Source of the DNA: Sneathiellales bacterium
GTDB lineage: Bacteria; Pseudomonadota; Alphaproteobacteria; JANQFL01
Direction: 5' to 3'
Length of the DNA stretch: 42,442 nucleotides
Assembly: GCA_028277845.1 (NCBI GenBank)
Contig: JANQFL010000085.1
Location: 1-42,442, forward strand
A model generated the notes under the pieces. The model saw only the letters and a list, made by a program, of their open reading frames with translations. It did no database searches and was not told the origin of the DNA. Positions 27,604-36,038 of this stretch are shown one piece after another; the stretch's first letter is position 1; each line of letters opens with the position of its first letter. Both the position numbers and the translations under genes were made by a program.

Positions 27604-27649
27604 ATGTGATCTTTCAGTAGGTTGTCCATTCGGACCGGACCGGGCAGAC

Positions 27650-28348
27650 TCAGGCGACGCCTTTCAGGGCATCCACGGTTTCGAAGGCCTGCAGCAGGTC
27701 GGGTTTGAGAATGGTCAGGCCGCCGTATTCGCGGCGCAGAATGCCGCGTTTTTCCAACTCCCGCAGGGCCTGGTTGGCGGTGGGCCGGGAAACGCCCGCG
27801 AAGGTGCCGACTTCTTCCTGCGTGATGAGCAGGCGCCGGTCGGCATCGGGATACAGCACCGGGTTCATCATCAAGGCCAAGGCCCGGGCCACGCGCGCCG
27901 TGGAATCCAGTTTGCGGTCGTTTTCCAACAGCGCCATGAAATGGCCGAGCCGTTCATTGAGCTGTTCGACCAGAAAGCGGTTGAAGGCGGCGCTGTGTTC
28001 GAACAACCACATGAACGTTCTGCGGTCCAGCAAGGCGAGGTGGGAATCCCGCAAGGCAATGGCTTCGTAGCGCCGCGGTTCGTCCTTCAAGACGGAACCC
28101 TCGCCGAACCAGCCGCCGGCATGCACGCCGGCGAAAGCGATTTCCTTGCCCTCTGCCGATAGAGAGCGAACGGATATCAGGCCATCGACCACGCCGATCC
28201 ACGGATCGAAGACCTTGCCCATCTCGCACACGCTGGAACCGCGCGGATAGCGGCGTTCGGTAATGCCGCTGCGGGCTCGTTCCTGTTCATCGGCTCGCAG
28301 CTCGCGCGACCAGACGGCGATCCTATGAAGGCGGTCCTTGTCGATCAT
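27650..28348 (-). CDS. Crp/Fnr-family transcriptional regulator
   Basis: This regulator of 232 residues has an N-terminal cyclic-nucleotide-binding-like beta barrel (about 25-130; RGSSVCEMGKVFDPWIGVVDG, HAGGWFGEGSVL), a long dimerisation helix and a C-terminal winged helix-turn-helix (LITQEEVGTFAGVSRPTANQALRELEKRGIL). There is no cluster of N-terminal cysteines, so it is not an Fe-S FNR. The cAMP-contact residues of CRP are only partly recognisable, so the effector is unknown. Start chosen at 28348; an ATG at 28402 would add 18 non-conserved residues. It is divergent from the acyl-CoA synthetase/liv operon, which it may control; a palindrome lies 49-63 bases upstream of its start. Confidence 0.9.
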   Translation of the reverse strand: MIDKDRLHRIAVWSRELRADEQERARSGITERRYPRGSSVCEMGKVFDPWIGVVDGLISVRSLSAEGKEIAFAGVHAGGWFGEGSVLKDEPRRYEAIALRDSHLALLDRRTFMWLFEHSAAFNRFLVEQLNERLGHFMALLENDRKLDSTARVARALALMMNPVLYPDADRRLLITQEEVGTFAGVSRPTANQALRELEKRGILRREYGGLTILKPDLLQAFETVDALKGVA

Positions 28349-28396
28349 CGTGTGTTTCCGATTTCTTTCACTGCCGGTACACAAAAGTAAACTACT

Positions 28397-28411
28397 TGAC
28401 ATTCTATGTCA
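28397..28411. promoter_or_regulatory. Palindrome TGACAT-TCT-ATGTCA, candidate operator
   Basis: Perfect 6-bp arms with 3-bp centre, 49 bases upstream of the Crp/Fnr-family gene start. The arms begin with TGAC/GTCA, reminiscent of Crp/Fnr half-sites. It overlaps a TTGACA hexamer (28396-28401). Autoregulation is a reasonable hypothesis. Confidence 0.45.
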
Positions 28412-28469
28412 TAATAACGGGCTAGTGTGCCGCCTCCAAAAATAAGCCGGGCACGGCATTTTGGAAAAG

Positions 28470-28484
28470 TGGACAAAGTGTCCA
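28470..28484. promoter_or_regulatory. Palindrome TGGACA-AAG-TGTCCA, candidate operator
   Basis: Perfect 6-bp arms around 3 bp. It has the same 6+3+6 layout as the element at 28397-28411 but different arms, so a second regulator or a chance match are both possible. Confidence 0.4.
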
Positions 28485-28573
28485 TGGGCTTCGGCAACCG
28501 CCAAGAACGTGGACATCGCGCAAAATTGAAGGAGGAGCCCTCGTCCCGGTTCGCACGTCGCACGCGTCGAATT

Positions 28574-28589
28574 TGTTTGTAAACAAACA
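28574..28589. promoter_or_regulatory. Palindrome TGTTTGT-AA-ACAAACA, candidate operator
   Basis: Perfect 7-bp arms around 2 bp, very AT-rich against a GC-rich background, about 320 bases upstream of the acyl-CoA synthetase start. TetR-type regulators of acyl-CoA genes often bind palindromes of this size, but no such regulator gene is in the window. Confidence 0.45.
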
Positions 28590-28908
28590 GTGTTCTCGGA
28601 CAAAATCGGCGCGAAACGGGGGAACGGATTCCCTTGACCTGCTGAAGGGGCTTGGCTACACAACACAGCCTGCGTAAGGCTCGGCCATCTACAAAAACAA
28701 ATATTGGCCGTATATTTGGGAGGACGAACTGATCGCATCAGTCGAGTATGCGACGGGGATTTTGTCGAATGCCTCGTACGCACAGAGCGTAACCACCAGC
28801 GTAGACTTTTCTGTTCCGCGGCACGGTTTTGCGCGATTCGCCGTTGCAGTTGCAGCACCACGATTTCCTACCACAAAGGTCTAACCGATCGAGGGGGGTC
28901 AGCCTTTG

Positions 28909-30873
28909 ATGTCCGATGTTCAGCAATCCATCGCCCGTCACGACACGTTTCCGAAACTGTTGATTCGCAACGCCCAGACGCGTGGCGACCGCACCGCCTA
29001 CCGGGAAAAGATTTTCGGGATTTGGCAGGCTTTCGATTGGAGCCAGGTGCTGGACAATGTGCGTGCCTTGTCCTGCGGCCTGGCCGCACTTGGTGTGAAG
29101 CGCGGCGACAAGGTCGCGGTGATCGGCGACAACCGGCCGCAACTGTACTGGGTGTTTCCTGCGGTTCAGGCGCTGGGCGCCATTCCCGTGCCGCTCTATC
29201 AGGACTCCGTCGCCGACGAAATGAAGTACGTGCTCGAGCACGCCGAGGTTCGCTTCGCCGTCGTCGAGAACCAGGAGCAGACCGACAAGGTCATGTCCAT
29301 CATGGAGGGCCTGCCGGCTCTCGAAGGCATCGTCTACGAAGACGAACGCGGCCTGCGCAATTATTCGGAAGAGTTTCTGCATTCCTACGATGCGGTGCAG
29401 GAAAAGGGCCGCGCCTACGACAGCGCCAATGCCGGGTTCTTCGAAAACGAGATCGCCCAGGGCAAGGGCGAGGATGTTTCGGTCATTCTTTATACGTCGG
29501 GCACCACGGGCAACCCCAAGGGCGTGGTGATCAGCTTCGACAATCTGCGGGAATCCGGCGAATTGTCGGTCGGCTTCGAGAACCTGACCGAGAAGGAAGA
29601 GGTGTTGTCCTACCTGCCCATGGCGTGGATCGGCGACCACCTGTTTTCCTACGCCCAGGCCTATACCGCCGGCTATGCCGTCAACTGCCCCGAAAGCAGC
29701 GACACGGTACTGACCGACCTGCGCGAATTGGGCCCGACCTATTATTTTGCACCACCGGCCGTGTTCGAAAACATGCTGACCAACATGCAAATCCGCATGG
29801 AAGACGCCGGCTGGATCAAGCGCAATCTGTTCAACACGTTCATCGACGTGGCCAAGGATGTCGGCGTCAACATCCTGGAACGCAAGCCGGTCTCGATCTT
29901 TGGCCGGATGAAATACTGGCTTGGCAAACTGTTCATATACGGGCCGCTGCTCAACACACTGGGCTTCAGCCGCATCCGTATTGCCTACACGGCCGGCGCG
30001 CCCATGGGCCCCGACGTGTTCCGGTTCTACCGTTCGCTCGGCCTCAACCTGAAGCAATTGTACGGCCAGACGGAATCCTGCGCTTATGTCTGCATTCAGG
30101 CCGATTCGGACGTGCGGCCCGATACCGTCGGACCGCCGGCGCCGGGCTGCGAAGTCAAGATCGACGACGTGTCCGGCGAGGTATTGTACCGCAGTCCGGG
30201 TTCGTTCGTGTCGTACTACAAGAACGAGGAAGCCACGGCCGAAACCAAGACGGCCGAGGGCTGGATCCACACCGGCGATGCCGGCATCTTTACCGACGAT
30301 GGCCATCTGAAAATCATCGACCGGGCCAAGGACGTCGGCAAGCTCAACAACAACACCCTGTTCGCGCCGCAGTACCTTGAGAACAAGCTCAAGTTCTTCC
30401 CGTTCATCAAGGAAGTGGTGGCCCACGGAAACGCCCGCGACCATGTCGCCGCGTTCATCAACATCGACCTGGAAGCCGTCGGCAACTGGGCCGAGCGCAA
30501 CGGCCTCTCCTATACCAGCTACACCGATCTGGCGAACCGCGAAGAGGTGTACGGCCTGATCCAGAGCAATATCGAATCGGTCAACCAGGATCTGGCCATG
30601 GACAGCGAACTGTCCGGTTCACAGATCCGCCGGTTCCTCATTCTGCACAAGGAACTGGATGCCGATGACGGCGAGCTGACCCGGACCCGCAAGGTGCGCC
30701 GGCGCATTATCGCCGACCGCTACGGCGAACTGATCGAGGCGCTGTATTCGGACAAGGACCACATCGACGTGGAGGCCAAGGTCACGTTCGAGGACGGCCG
30801 CACGGGCGTCATCAAGGCGGACCTGAAAATCCGTGACTGCAAAACCTTTGAACCCATGCGCCAGGCCGGCTGA
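28909..30873 (+). CDS. AMP-binding long-chain acyl-CoA synthetase (FadD/FAA-like)
   Basis: This enzyme activates a carboxylic acid to its CoA thioester through an acyl-adenylate. The 654-residue protein has the P-loop YTSGTTGNPKG (residues 195-205), the A5-type motif YGQTESCAY, and the A7 region IHTGDAGIFTDDGHLKIIDRAKD. The length and the C-terminal arrangement fit the long-chain (FAA/bubblegum-like) group more than short-chain synthetases. It is the first gene of a seven-gene unit with a liv-type importer, so it may activate the imported acid. The ATG at 28909 is preceded by GAGGGGGG; a TTG just before it is less likely. A long leader precedes it. Confidence 0.92.
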   Translation: MSDVQQSIARHDTFPKLLIRNAQTRGDRTAYREKIFGIWQAFDWSQVLDNVRALSCGLAALGVKRGDKVAVIGDNRPQLYWVFPAVQALGAIPVPLYQDSVADEMKYVLEHAEVRFAVVENQEQTDKVMSIMEGLPALEGIVYEDERGLRNYSEEFLHSYDAVQEKGRAYDSANAGFFENEIAQGKGEDVSVILYTSGTTGNPKGVVISFDNLRESGELSVGFENLTEKEEVLSYLPMAWIGDHLFSYAQAYTAGYAVNCPESSDTVLTDLRELGPTYYFAPPAVFENMLTNMQIRMEDAGWIKRNLFNTFIDVAKDVGVNILERKPVSIFGRMKYWLGKLFIYGPLLNTLGFSRIRIAYTAGAPMGPDVFRFYRSLGLNLKQLYGQTESCAYVCIQADSDVRPDTVGPPAPGCEVKIDDVSGEVLYRSPGSFVSYYKNEEATAETKTAEGWIHTGDAGIFTDDGHLKIIDRAKDVGKLNNNTLFAPQYLENKLKFFPFIKEVVAHGNARDHVAAFINIDLEAVGNWAERNGLSYTSYTDLANREEVYGLIQSNIESVNQDLAMDSELSGSQIRRFLILHKELDADDGELTRTRKVRRRIIADRYGELIEALYSDKDHIDVEAKVTFEDGRTGVIKADLKIRDCKTFEPMRQAG

Positions 30874-30900
30874 CGGGCAACGCTGGTTGGAGGACTACGA

Positions 30901-31692
30901 GTGAGTGTACCGGATCGAAATATCGGCGGCGAATTGTTGAAGGTTGACAATATCAGCCTTTCCTTCGGCGCCGTCCGCGCCATCATCGACGTCAGCTTCG
31001 ACATTCGTGAGCGCGAAATCCGCGCCATCATCGGCCCGAACGGGGCGGGTAAGACGTCGATGCTCAACGTCATCAACGGCGTATATCACCCGCAGGAAGG
31101 CTCCATCACCTTCAACGGGCAGGAACGGGCCCAGATGAAACCTCACGAAGCGGCCGAGCAGGGCATCGCGCGCACGTTCCAGAACGTGGCGCTGTTCCGC
31201 GGCATGACGACGCTCGACAACATCATGACGGGCCGCAACCTGAAAATGAAATCCAACTTTCTCAGCCAGGCTTTGTACTGGGGGCCTTCGCGGCGCGAGG
31301 AAATGGAAAACCGCGAGTTCGTCGAGAACATCATCGATTTCCTGGAAATCCAGGCGATCCGCAAGACGCCCGTTGGCCGTCTGCCCTATGGGCTGCAGAA
31401 GCGGGTCGAATTGGGCCGGGCGCTGGCCGCCGAGCCGCACCTGCTGCTGCTCGACGAACCCATGGCCGGCATGAACCTGGAAGAAAAAGAGGACATGTGC
31501 CGGTTCATCCTCGACGTGAACGAGGAATTCGGCACCACCATCGCCCTGATCGAGCACGACATGGGCGTGGTGATGGACCTCTCTGACCGCGTGGTCGTGC
31601 TCGACTACGGCCGCAAGATCGCCGACGGCACGCCTGACGAGGTTCGCGCCGACCAGGCCGTCATCGACGCCTATCTGGGAGTAAGCCATTGA
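30901..31692 (+). CDS. livG: Branched-chain amino acid-type ABC transporter ATP-binding protein (LivG-like)
   Basis: This is one of two cytoplasmic ATPases of a LIV-type importer. The 263-residue protein starts with GTG at 30901 after GGAGGACTAC. Motifs are Walker A GPNGAGKTS, Q-loop FQNVAL, and Walker B LLLLDEPMAGM. The signature site is PYGLQKRVELGRA in place of the canonical LSGGQ, common in LivG. The switch histidine is in IEHDMGVV. Length and the LivG-specific N-terminus support G rather than F. It follows the acyl-CoA synthetase by 27 bases. Substrate is more likely an organic acid than an amino acid given the neighbours, but this is inference. Confidence 0.92.
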   Translation: MSVPDRNIGGELLKVDNISLSFGAVRAIIDVSFDIREREIRAIIGPNGAGKTSMLNVINGVYHPQEGSITFNGQERAQMKPHEAAEQGIARTFQNVALFRGMTTLDNIMTGRNLKMKSNFLSQALYWGPSRREEMENREFVENIIDFLEIQAIRKTPVGRLPYGLQKRVELGRALAAEPHLLLLDEPMAGMNLEEKEDMCRFILDVNEEFGTTIALIEHDMGVVMDLSDRVVVLDYGRKIADGTPDEVRADQAVIDAYLGVSH

Positions 31693-31756
31693 CCTGCTCC
31701 CATACAGCCGGCGCGCGCCGCCCGTTCCACCCCCGAGACCTGTGAGAAGCTGAGAT

Positions 31757-32674
31757 ATGCTGGAATTTGCTTTTCAAGAACCCATGTTCGCCCTCGAGGT
31801 CATTATCGGTGGCCTGTTGTCGGGCATCATGTATTCCCTGGTTGCGCTGGGTTTCGTCCTGATCTTCAAGGCCTCGGGCATTTTCAACTTCGCCCAGGGC
31901 GCCCTGGTGCTGTTCGCCGCCCTGACGTTCGTGAAAATGTTGGAGTTCGGCGTCAATTTCTGGCTCGCCATCGTCATAACCCTGGCGATCATGATGGTGC
32001 TGGCCTTGTCGATCGAACGGGTGGTGCTCAGACCGTTGGTCAACCAGCCGCTGATCATCCTGTTCATGGCGACCATCGGCCTCAACTTCCTGATCGAAGG
32101 CCTGGCCCAGGGTATCTGGGGCGCCGAGGTGCATTCCCTCGACCTGGGCATTCCGGAAGAGCCGCTGGAGGGACTGATGGATGCCGTCGGTATATCCATC
32201 ACCTACTTCGAACTCGCCTCTGCCGGCATTGCCGCCGCCATGGTGTTCGGTCTCAGTATCTTCTTCAACAAGACCAGGGTCGGCCGCGCGTTGCGCGCCG
32301 TCGCCGACGATCACCAGGCGGCCATGTCGGTCGGCATTCCGCTGCAGCACATCTGGGCCCTGACCTGGGCCGCCGCCGGCATCGTCGCCTTGGTGGCCGG
32401 CATGTTGTGGGGCGCCAAGATCGGCGTACAGTTCTCGCTGGCCCTGTTGGCCCTGAAGGCGCTGCCGGTGCTGATCCTGGGCGGCTTCGATTCGGTGGCC
32501 GGCGCCATTGTCGGCGGCCTGATCATTGGCGCGCTTGAGAAGTTCTCCGAAGTGTTCATCGGGCCCTATGTGGGCGGCGCCATCGAGAACTGGTTCCCCT
32601 ATGTGTTTGCGACCGTCTTCCTGCTGTTCCGGCCCCAGGGTCTGTTCGGCCAGAAGATCATTGAAAGAGTGTAA
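31757..32674 (+). CDS. livH: Branched-chain amino acid-type ABC transporter permease (LivH-like)
   Basis: This inner-membrane permease of the LIV family has 305 residues and about eight hydrophobic segments. The typical N-terminal motif GLLSGIMYSLVALGFVLIFKA is present in pieces, as is FNFAQGALV, the LivH hallmark. The C-terminal GGFDSVAGAIVGGLIIGALE loop fits the family's ATPase-contact region. It pairs with the LivM-like protein encoded 3 bases downstream. The 64-base gap before it carries no clear terminator, so the operon is continuous. Confidence 0.94.
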   Translation: MLEFAFQEPMFALEVIIGGLLSGIMYSLVALGFVLIFKASGIFNFAQGALVLFAALTFVKMLEFGVNFWLAIVITLAIMMVLALSIERVVLRPLVNQPLIILFMATIGLNFLIEGLAQGIWGAEVHSLDLGIPEEPLEGLMDAVGISITYFELASAGIAAAMVFGLSIFFNKTRVGRALRAVADDHQAAMSVGIPLQHIWALTWAAAGIVALVAGMLWGAKIGVQFSLALLALKALPVLILGGFDSVAGAIVGGLIIGALEKFSEVFIGPYVGGAIENWFPYVFATVFLLFRPQGLFGQKIIERV

Positions 32675-32677
32675 GCG

Positions 32678-33742
32678 ATGATTTACCGCGAAGCCGGCCA
32701 GTTCAAAACGTCCTACGAGGCCGATGAGGCGATCTTTCCGGTCCGTCAGGACCGGGTCTTTGTCATCGGTCTTCTCGTCGTCGCCTTCTTTGTCATTCCG
32801 GTCATCGGCAACGACTATTGGCTGCGGTCGGTTCTGACCCCGTTCCTGATCTTTTCGCTGGCCGCCTTGGGACTGAATATCCTCACCGGCTACGCTGGTC
32901 AGATCTCTCTCGGCACGGCCGGATTCATGGCCGTGGGTGCCTTTGCCGCCTACAAATTGTCGACCGGCATACCCGAGCTCAACATCATCATCGTCTTTAT
33001 CCTGTCGGGTATCATCGCCGCCCTGGTCGGCATTGCCTTCGGCCTGCCCAGCCTGCGCATCAAGGGCTTCTATCTCGCGGTGACGACTTTGGCGGCGCAC
33101 TTCTTCATCGAATGGACGCTGACCCACTTCGGCTGGTTCACCAACTACTCCACGTCCGGCGTGATCAGCGCGCCGGAAATGGTGTTGTTCGGCTATACCA
33201 TCGAGAGTGCCGAATCCCGTTATCTGTTGGCGCTGTCCATCGTCGTGGTCATGACCTTGCTGGCCAAGAACCTGATCCGCAGCGAACTGGGCCGGGCCTG
33301 GATGGCGATCCGCGATATGGACGTGGCGGCGGAGGTCATCGGCATTCCCATGCTGAAGACCAAACTGCTGGCCTTCGCCATTTCGTCGTTCTACTGCGGT
33401 GTTGCCGGTGCCTTGTGGGCGTTCATCTACATCGGCACGGTTGAGCCTCAGGCGTTTGACATCAACCGGGCGTTCGAGGTGCTGTTCATGGTCATCATCG
33501 GCGGGCTGGGATCGATCTACGGATCGTTCATGGGCGCGGCCTTTATCGTGCTGCTGCCGATTCTGATCACCAACATCGCCTTCGCGTTCGGGGCCAATTT
33601 GCCGGCCGAAGTGTTAACTAACGCACAGTTGATCATCTTCGGTTCGCTTATCATTTTCTTCTTGATCGTCGAGCCCTACGGCTTGGCGCGTTTGTGGCAG
33701 GTGGCAAAGGAAAAACTTCGCCTTTGGCCATTTCCGCACTAG
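32678..33742 (+). CDS. livM: Branched-chain amino acid-type ABC transporter permease (LivM-like)
   Basis: This second permease of the pair has 354 residues, about nine to ten membrane segments and the LivM motifs LNILTGYAGQISLGTAGFMAVGA (split here only by reading) and GLPSLRIKGFYLAVTTLA. A hydrophilic N-terminal extension of about 25 residues precedes the first membrane helix. Near the C-terminus is the GGLGSIYGSFMGAAFIVLLP loop. It starts 3 bases after livH. A 135-base gap follows before the substrate-binding protein gene, longer than others in the operon, and may contain a secondary promoter. Confidence 0.94.
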   Translation: MIYREAGQFKTSYEADEAIFPVRQDRVFVIGLLVVAFFVIPVIGNDYWLRSVLTPFLIFSLAALGLNILTGYAGQISLGTAGFMAVGAFAAYKLSTGIPELNIIIVFILSGIIAALVGIAFGLPSLRIKGFYLAVTTLAAHFFIEWTLTHFGWFTNYSTSGVISAPEMVLFGYTIESAESRYLLALSIVVVMTLLAKNLIRSELGRAWMAIRDMDVAAEVIGIPMLKTKLLAFAISSFYCGVAGALWAFIYIGTVEPQAFDINRAFEVLFMVIIGGLGSIYGSFMGAAFIVLLPILITNIAFAFGANLPAEVLTNAQLIIFGSLIIFFLIVEPYGLARLWQVAKEKLRLWPFPH

Positions 33743-33877
33743 CACAAGTTGCGCCGGGGATGCGGCTTTACGCCGTCTCCCGTAGGGTGGCGACTGGGGG
33801 TGACGCGTGCTAGGCTCGTTATTTGGGTGAAGCCGGATGAGTACAACACCGGCGTAACTGTAACAGGGAGGTTACTG

Positions 33878-35170
33878 ATGAAGTTGATGAAAATTGCAGC
33901 TTCCGCTGTCGCGATTACCGCATTTGCGGGTATTGCGACCGCAGCCGAGCAATATGTGCCGGTGACTGCGTACTGGACCGGTCCGTATGCGCCGGGCGGT
34001 AGCGGTATCGCCGGTGGTTGGGTCGACTACATGAAGCTGATCAACAAGCGTGGCGGCGTCAATGGCGTCATGCTCAAGTGGGAAAAGTGCGATACCCAGT
34101 ACAAGCCCGACTTGATGATCGAGTGCTACGAAAAGATGAAGGGCAAGGGCGCGCCGATGATTCATCCCTTCGGCACCGGTCTGACCTATGCCGTGTTCGA
34201 GCGTGCCTGGAAGGATAAGATCCCGGTTGTGACCCTGGGCTATGGCCGCACCGACGCGACCGACGGCCGGGTCTTCCCGTATCTGTTCCCGGCGCTGACC
34301 AACTACTGGTCGCAGAGCACCACCAAGATCAAGTTCATCGGTCAGCAGGTCGGCGGCATGGACAAGCTGAAAGGCATGAAGATCGCCAACGTGCACCACG
34401 ACTCGGCTTACGGTAAGGAGACCACGCCGGTCCTCGAAGCCCAGGCCAAGAAGTACGGTTTCGAATACCGCAACTTCCCGGTCGCCCATCCGGGTCTCGA
34501 CCAGAAAGCCATCTGGCTGCAGATCGCCCGTCAGTACAAGCCCGACTGGGTCATCCTGCGTGGCTGGGGCGTCATGAACCCGACGGCGCTGAAGGAAGCG
34601 GCCCGTGTCGGCTTCCCGCGTAACAAGGTTGTCGGCGTGTGGTGGTCCGGCGCCGAGGAAGACGTGGTGCCTGCCGGCCGTGCGGCCAAGGGTTACTATG
34701 CCGCCGGTTTCCATGGTTCGGGTACCGACTACCCGGCCGTTCAGGACATCCTGAAGGAAATCTACGGCGCGGGTGAAGGCGAACTGCCGAAGGAACGCGT
34801 CGGTTCGATCTACTACAACCGCGGCCTGGTGTGGGGCGCCTTCACGGTCGAAGCCATCCGCAAGGCCATGGAGCGGACCAACAACCAGCCCGTCAAGGGT
34901 GAAGACGTCCAGTGGGCGTTGGAGCATCTCGAAGTCACGCCTGCCATGATCAAGAAGCTGGGCCTGACCGGTCTGATGCCGCCGATGAAACTGTCGTGCG
35001 CCGACCACGAAGGTGGTGGCCGCGCCAAGTTCATGCAGTGGGACGGTTCCAAGTGGAACGTGGTTTCCGATTGGATCGATTCCGATCAGGAAATCGTGCG
35101 TCCGATGGTCGAAGCTTCCGCGGCGAAATACGCCAAGGAAAAAGGCCTGAAGGTCCGCGATTGCAAATAA
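33878..35170 (+). CDS. Periplasmic substrate-binding protein of LIV-type ABC transporter (LivK-like)
   Basis: This type-1 periplasmic binding protein delivers the solute to the LivHM permeases. The 430 residues begin with a signal peptide (MKLMKIAASAVAIT..., cleavage near ATA-AEQ about residue 22), followed by the two-lobed fold. It is longer than the classic LivK (about 345 processed) and has the pattern seen in aromatic/organic-acid-binding members (VPVTAYWTGPYAPGGSGIAGG). The ATG at 33878 has an AGGGAGG site and is flanked by a GTAAC/GTTAC pair that could form a small hairpin. It uses more GGT/CGT codons than its neighbours, consistent with high expression. The ligand is not identifiable; leucine-type specificity should not be assumed. 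Confidence 0.9.
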   Translation: MKLMKIAASAVAITAFAGIATAAEQYVPVTAYWTGPYAPGGSGIAGGWVDYMKLINKRGGVNGVMLKWEKCDTQYKPDLMIECYEKMKGKGAPMIHPFGTGLTYAVFERAWKDKIPVVTLGYGRTDATDGRVFPYLFPALTNYWSQSTTKIKFIGQQVGGMDKLKGMKIANVHHDSAYGKETTPVLEAQAKKYGFEYRNFPVAHPGLDQKAIWLQIARQYKPDWVILRGWGVMNPTALKEAARVGFPRNKVVGVWWSGAEEDVVPAGRAAKGYYAAGFHGSGTDYPAVQDILKEIYGAGEGELPKERVGSIYYNRGLVWGAFTVEAIRKAMERTNNQPVKGEDVQWALEHLEVTPAMIKKLGLTGLMPPMKLSCADHEGGGRAKFMQWDGSKWNVVSDWIDSDQEIVRPMVEASAAKYAKEKGLKVRDCK

Positions 35171-35201
35171 TCGTCTGAACTGAAGGAAACGGACGACTAT
35201 C

Positions 35202-36017
35202 GTGAGTACAGACGGAAACACTCTGCTCAGCATCGATAACATCGAGGTCATCTACGACCACGTGATCCTGGTGCTGAAGGGCGTTTCGCTGAAGGTTCCC
35301 GAGGGGGGCATCGTTGCCCTCCTCGGAGCCAACGGCGCCGGCAAGACGACGACGCTGAAAGCGGTGTCGAACCTGCTGCGGGCCGAGCGGGGCGAAGTCA
35401 CCAAGGGAAGCATCGAGTTCCGGGGCGAACGGATCGACAAACTGTCGCCCTCCGACCTGGTCAAGAAAGGCGCCATCCAGGTCATGGAAGGCCGCCATTG
35501 CTTCGAACATTTGACCGTCGAGGAAAATCTCCTGACCGGTGCCTATACCCGCAAGGACGGCAACCGCGCGGTCAAGGACAGCCTCGATCTTGTTTACACC
35601 TATTTCCCCCGTTTGAAGGACCGCATGCGGTCGCAGGCCGGGTATATCTCGGGCGGCGAACAGCAGATGACCGCCATCGGCCGCGCCCTCATGGCCAACC
35701 CGTCGCTGATCCTGCTGGACGAGCCGTCCATGGGCCTGGCGCCGCAGCTGGTCGAGGAAATCTTCGAGATTGTCGCCCGGCTGAACCGCGAGGAAGGCGT
35801 GAGCTTCCTGCTGGCGGAACAGAACACCACCGTGGCGCTGCGTTATGCCAGCTACGGCTATATCCTCGAAAACGGCCGCGTGGTGATGGACGGCGAAGCC
35901 TCTTCCCTCGCGGAAAACGAGGACGTCAAGGAGTTCTACCTCGGCATCAGTGGCGCCGAGCGCAAGAACTACCGCGAAACCAAACATTATCGTCGCCGGA
36001 AGCGCTGGTTGGCCTGA
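35202..36017 (+). CDS. livF: Branched-chain amino acid-type ABC transporter ATP-binding protein (LivF-like)
   Basis: This is the second ATPase of the importer, 271 residues with a GTG start at 35202. Motifs are Walker A GANGAGKTT, Q-loop VMEGRHCFEHLTVEENL, signature ISGGEQQM, Walker B LILLDEPSMGLAPQLV, and the switch region LLAEQNT. The VMEGRHCF stretch is typical of LivF. About 20 residues at the C-terminus are basic and tyrosine-rich (NYRETKHYRRRKRW), which is longer than in classic LivF. It is followed after 21 bases by a PaaK-like adenylating enzyme, the last gene of the operon. Confidence 0.92.
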   Translation: MSTDGNTLLSIDNIEVIYDHVILVLKGVSLKVPEGGIVALLGANGAGKTTTLKAVSNLLRAERGEVTKGSIEFRGERIDKLSPSDLVKKGAIQVMEGRHCFEHLTVEENLLTGAYTRKDGNRAVKDSLDLVYTYFPRLKDRMRSQAGYISGGEQQMTAIGRALMANPSLILLDEPSMGLAPQLVEEIFEIVARLNREEGVSFLLAEQNTTVALRYASYGYILENGRVVMDGEASSLAENEDVKEFYLGISGAERKNYRETKHYRRRKRWLA

Positions 36018-36038
36018 CGGTACACCAGGAGTATTTCG

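Larger units (their letters stand above)
28349..28908. other. 560-base intergenic region between Crp/Fnr regulator and acyl-CoA synthetase operon
   Basis: No convincing gene. It contains three perfect palindromes (annotated separately), a GGAGGAG purine run at 28530-28536 without a good start after it, and a GGGAGGA at 28718-28724. A possible 32-codon frame starts at the ATG 28484 and ends at TAA 28580-28582, but it has no good ribosome site. The length and the density of symmetric elements suggest complex control of the downstream operon, perhaps with a long 5' leader. Confidence 0.55.

Noticed and set aside
28484-28582. A 32-codon frame that could encode a leader peptide upstream of the acyl-CoA synthetase operon
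   Set aside because: No good ribosome site and no recognisable features; frames this short occur often by chance.
28704-30380. Long frame overlapping the acyl-CoA synthetase gene on the same strand
   Set aside because: It is out of frame with the clear AMP-binding protein, has a non-ATG start, and its translation is arginine-rich without motifs.
33852-33880. GTAAC/GTTAC pair enclosing the ribosome site of the binding-protein gene, a possible thermosensor-like hairpin
   Set aside because: Only 5 bp of stem and AT-rich; too weak to call as a regulatory structure.
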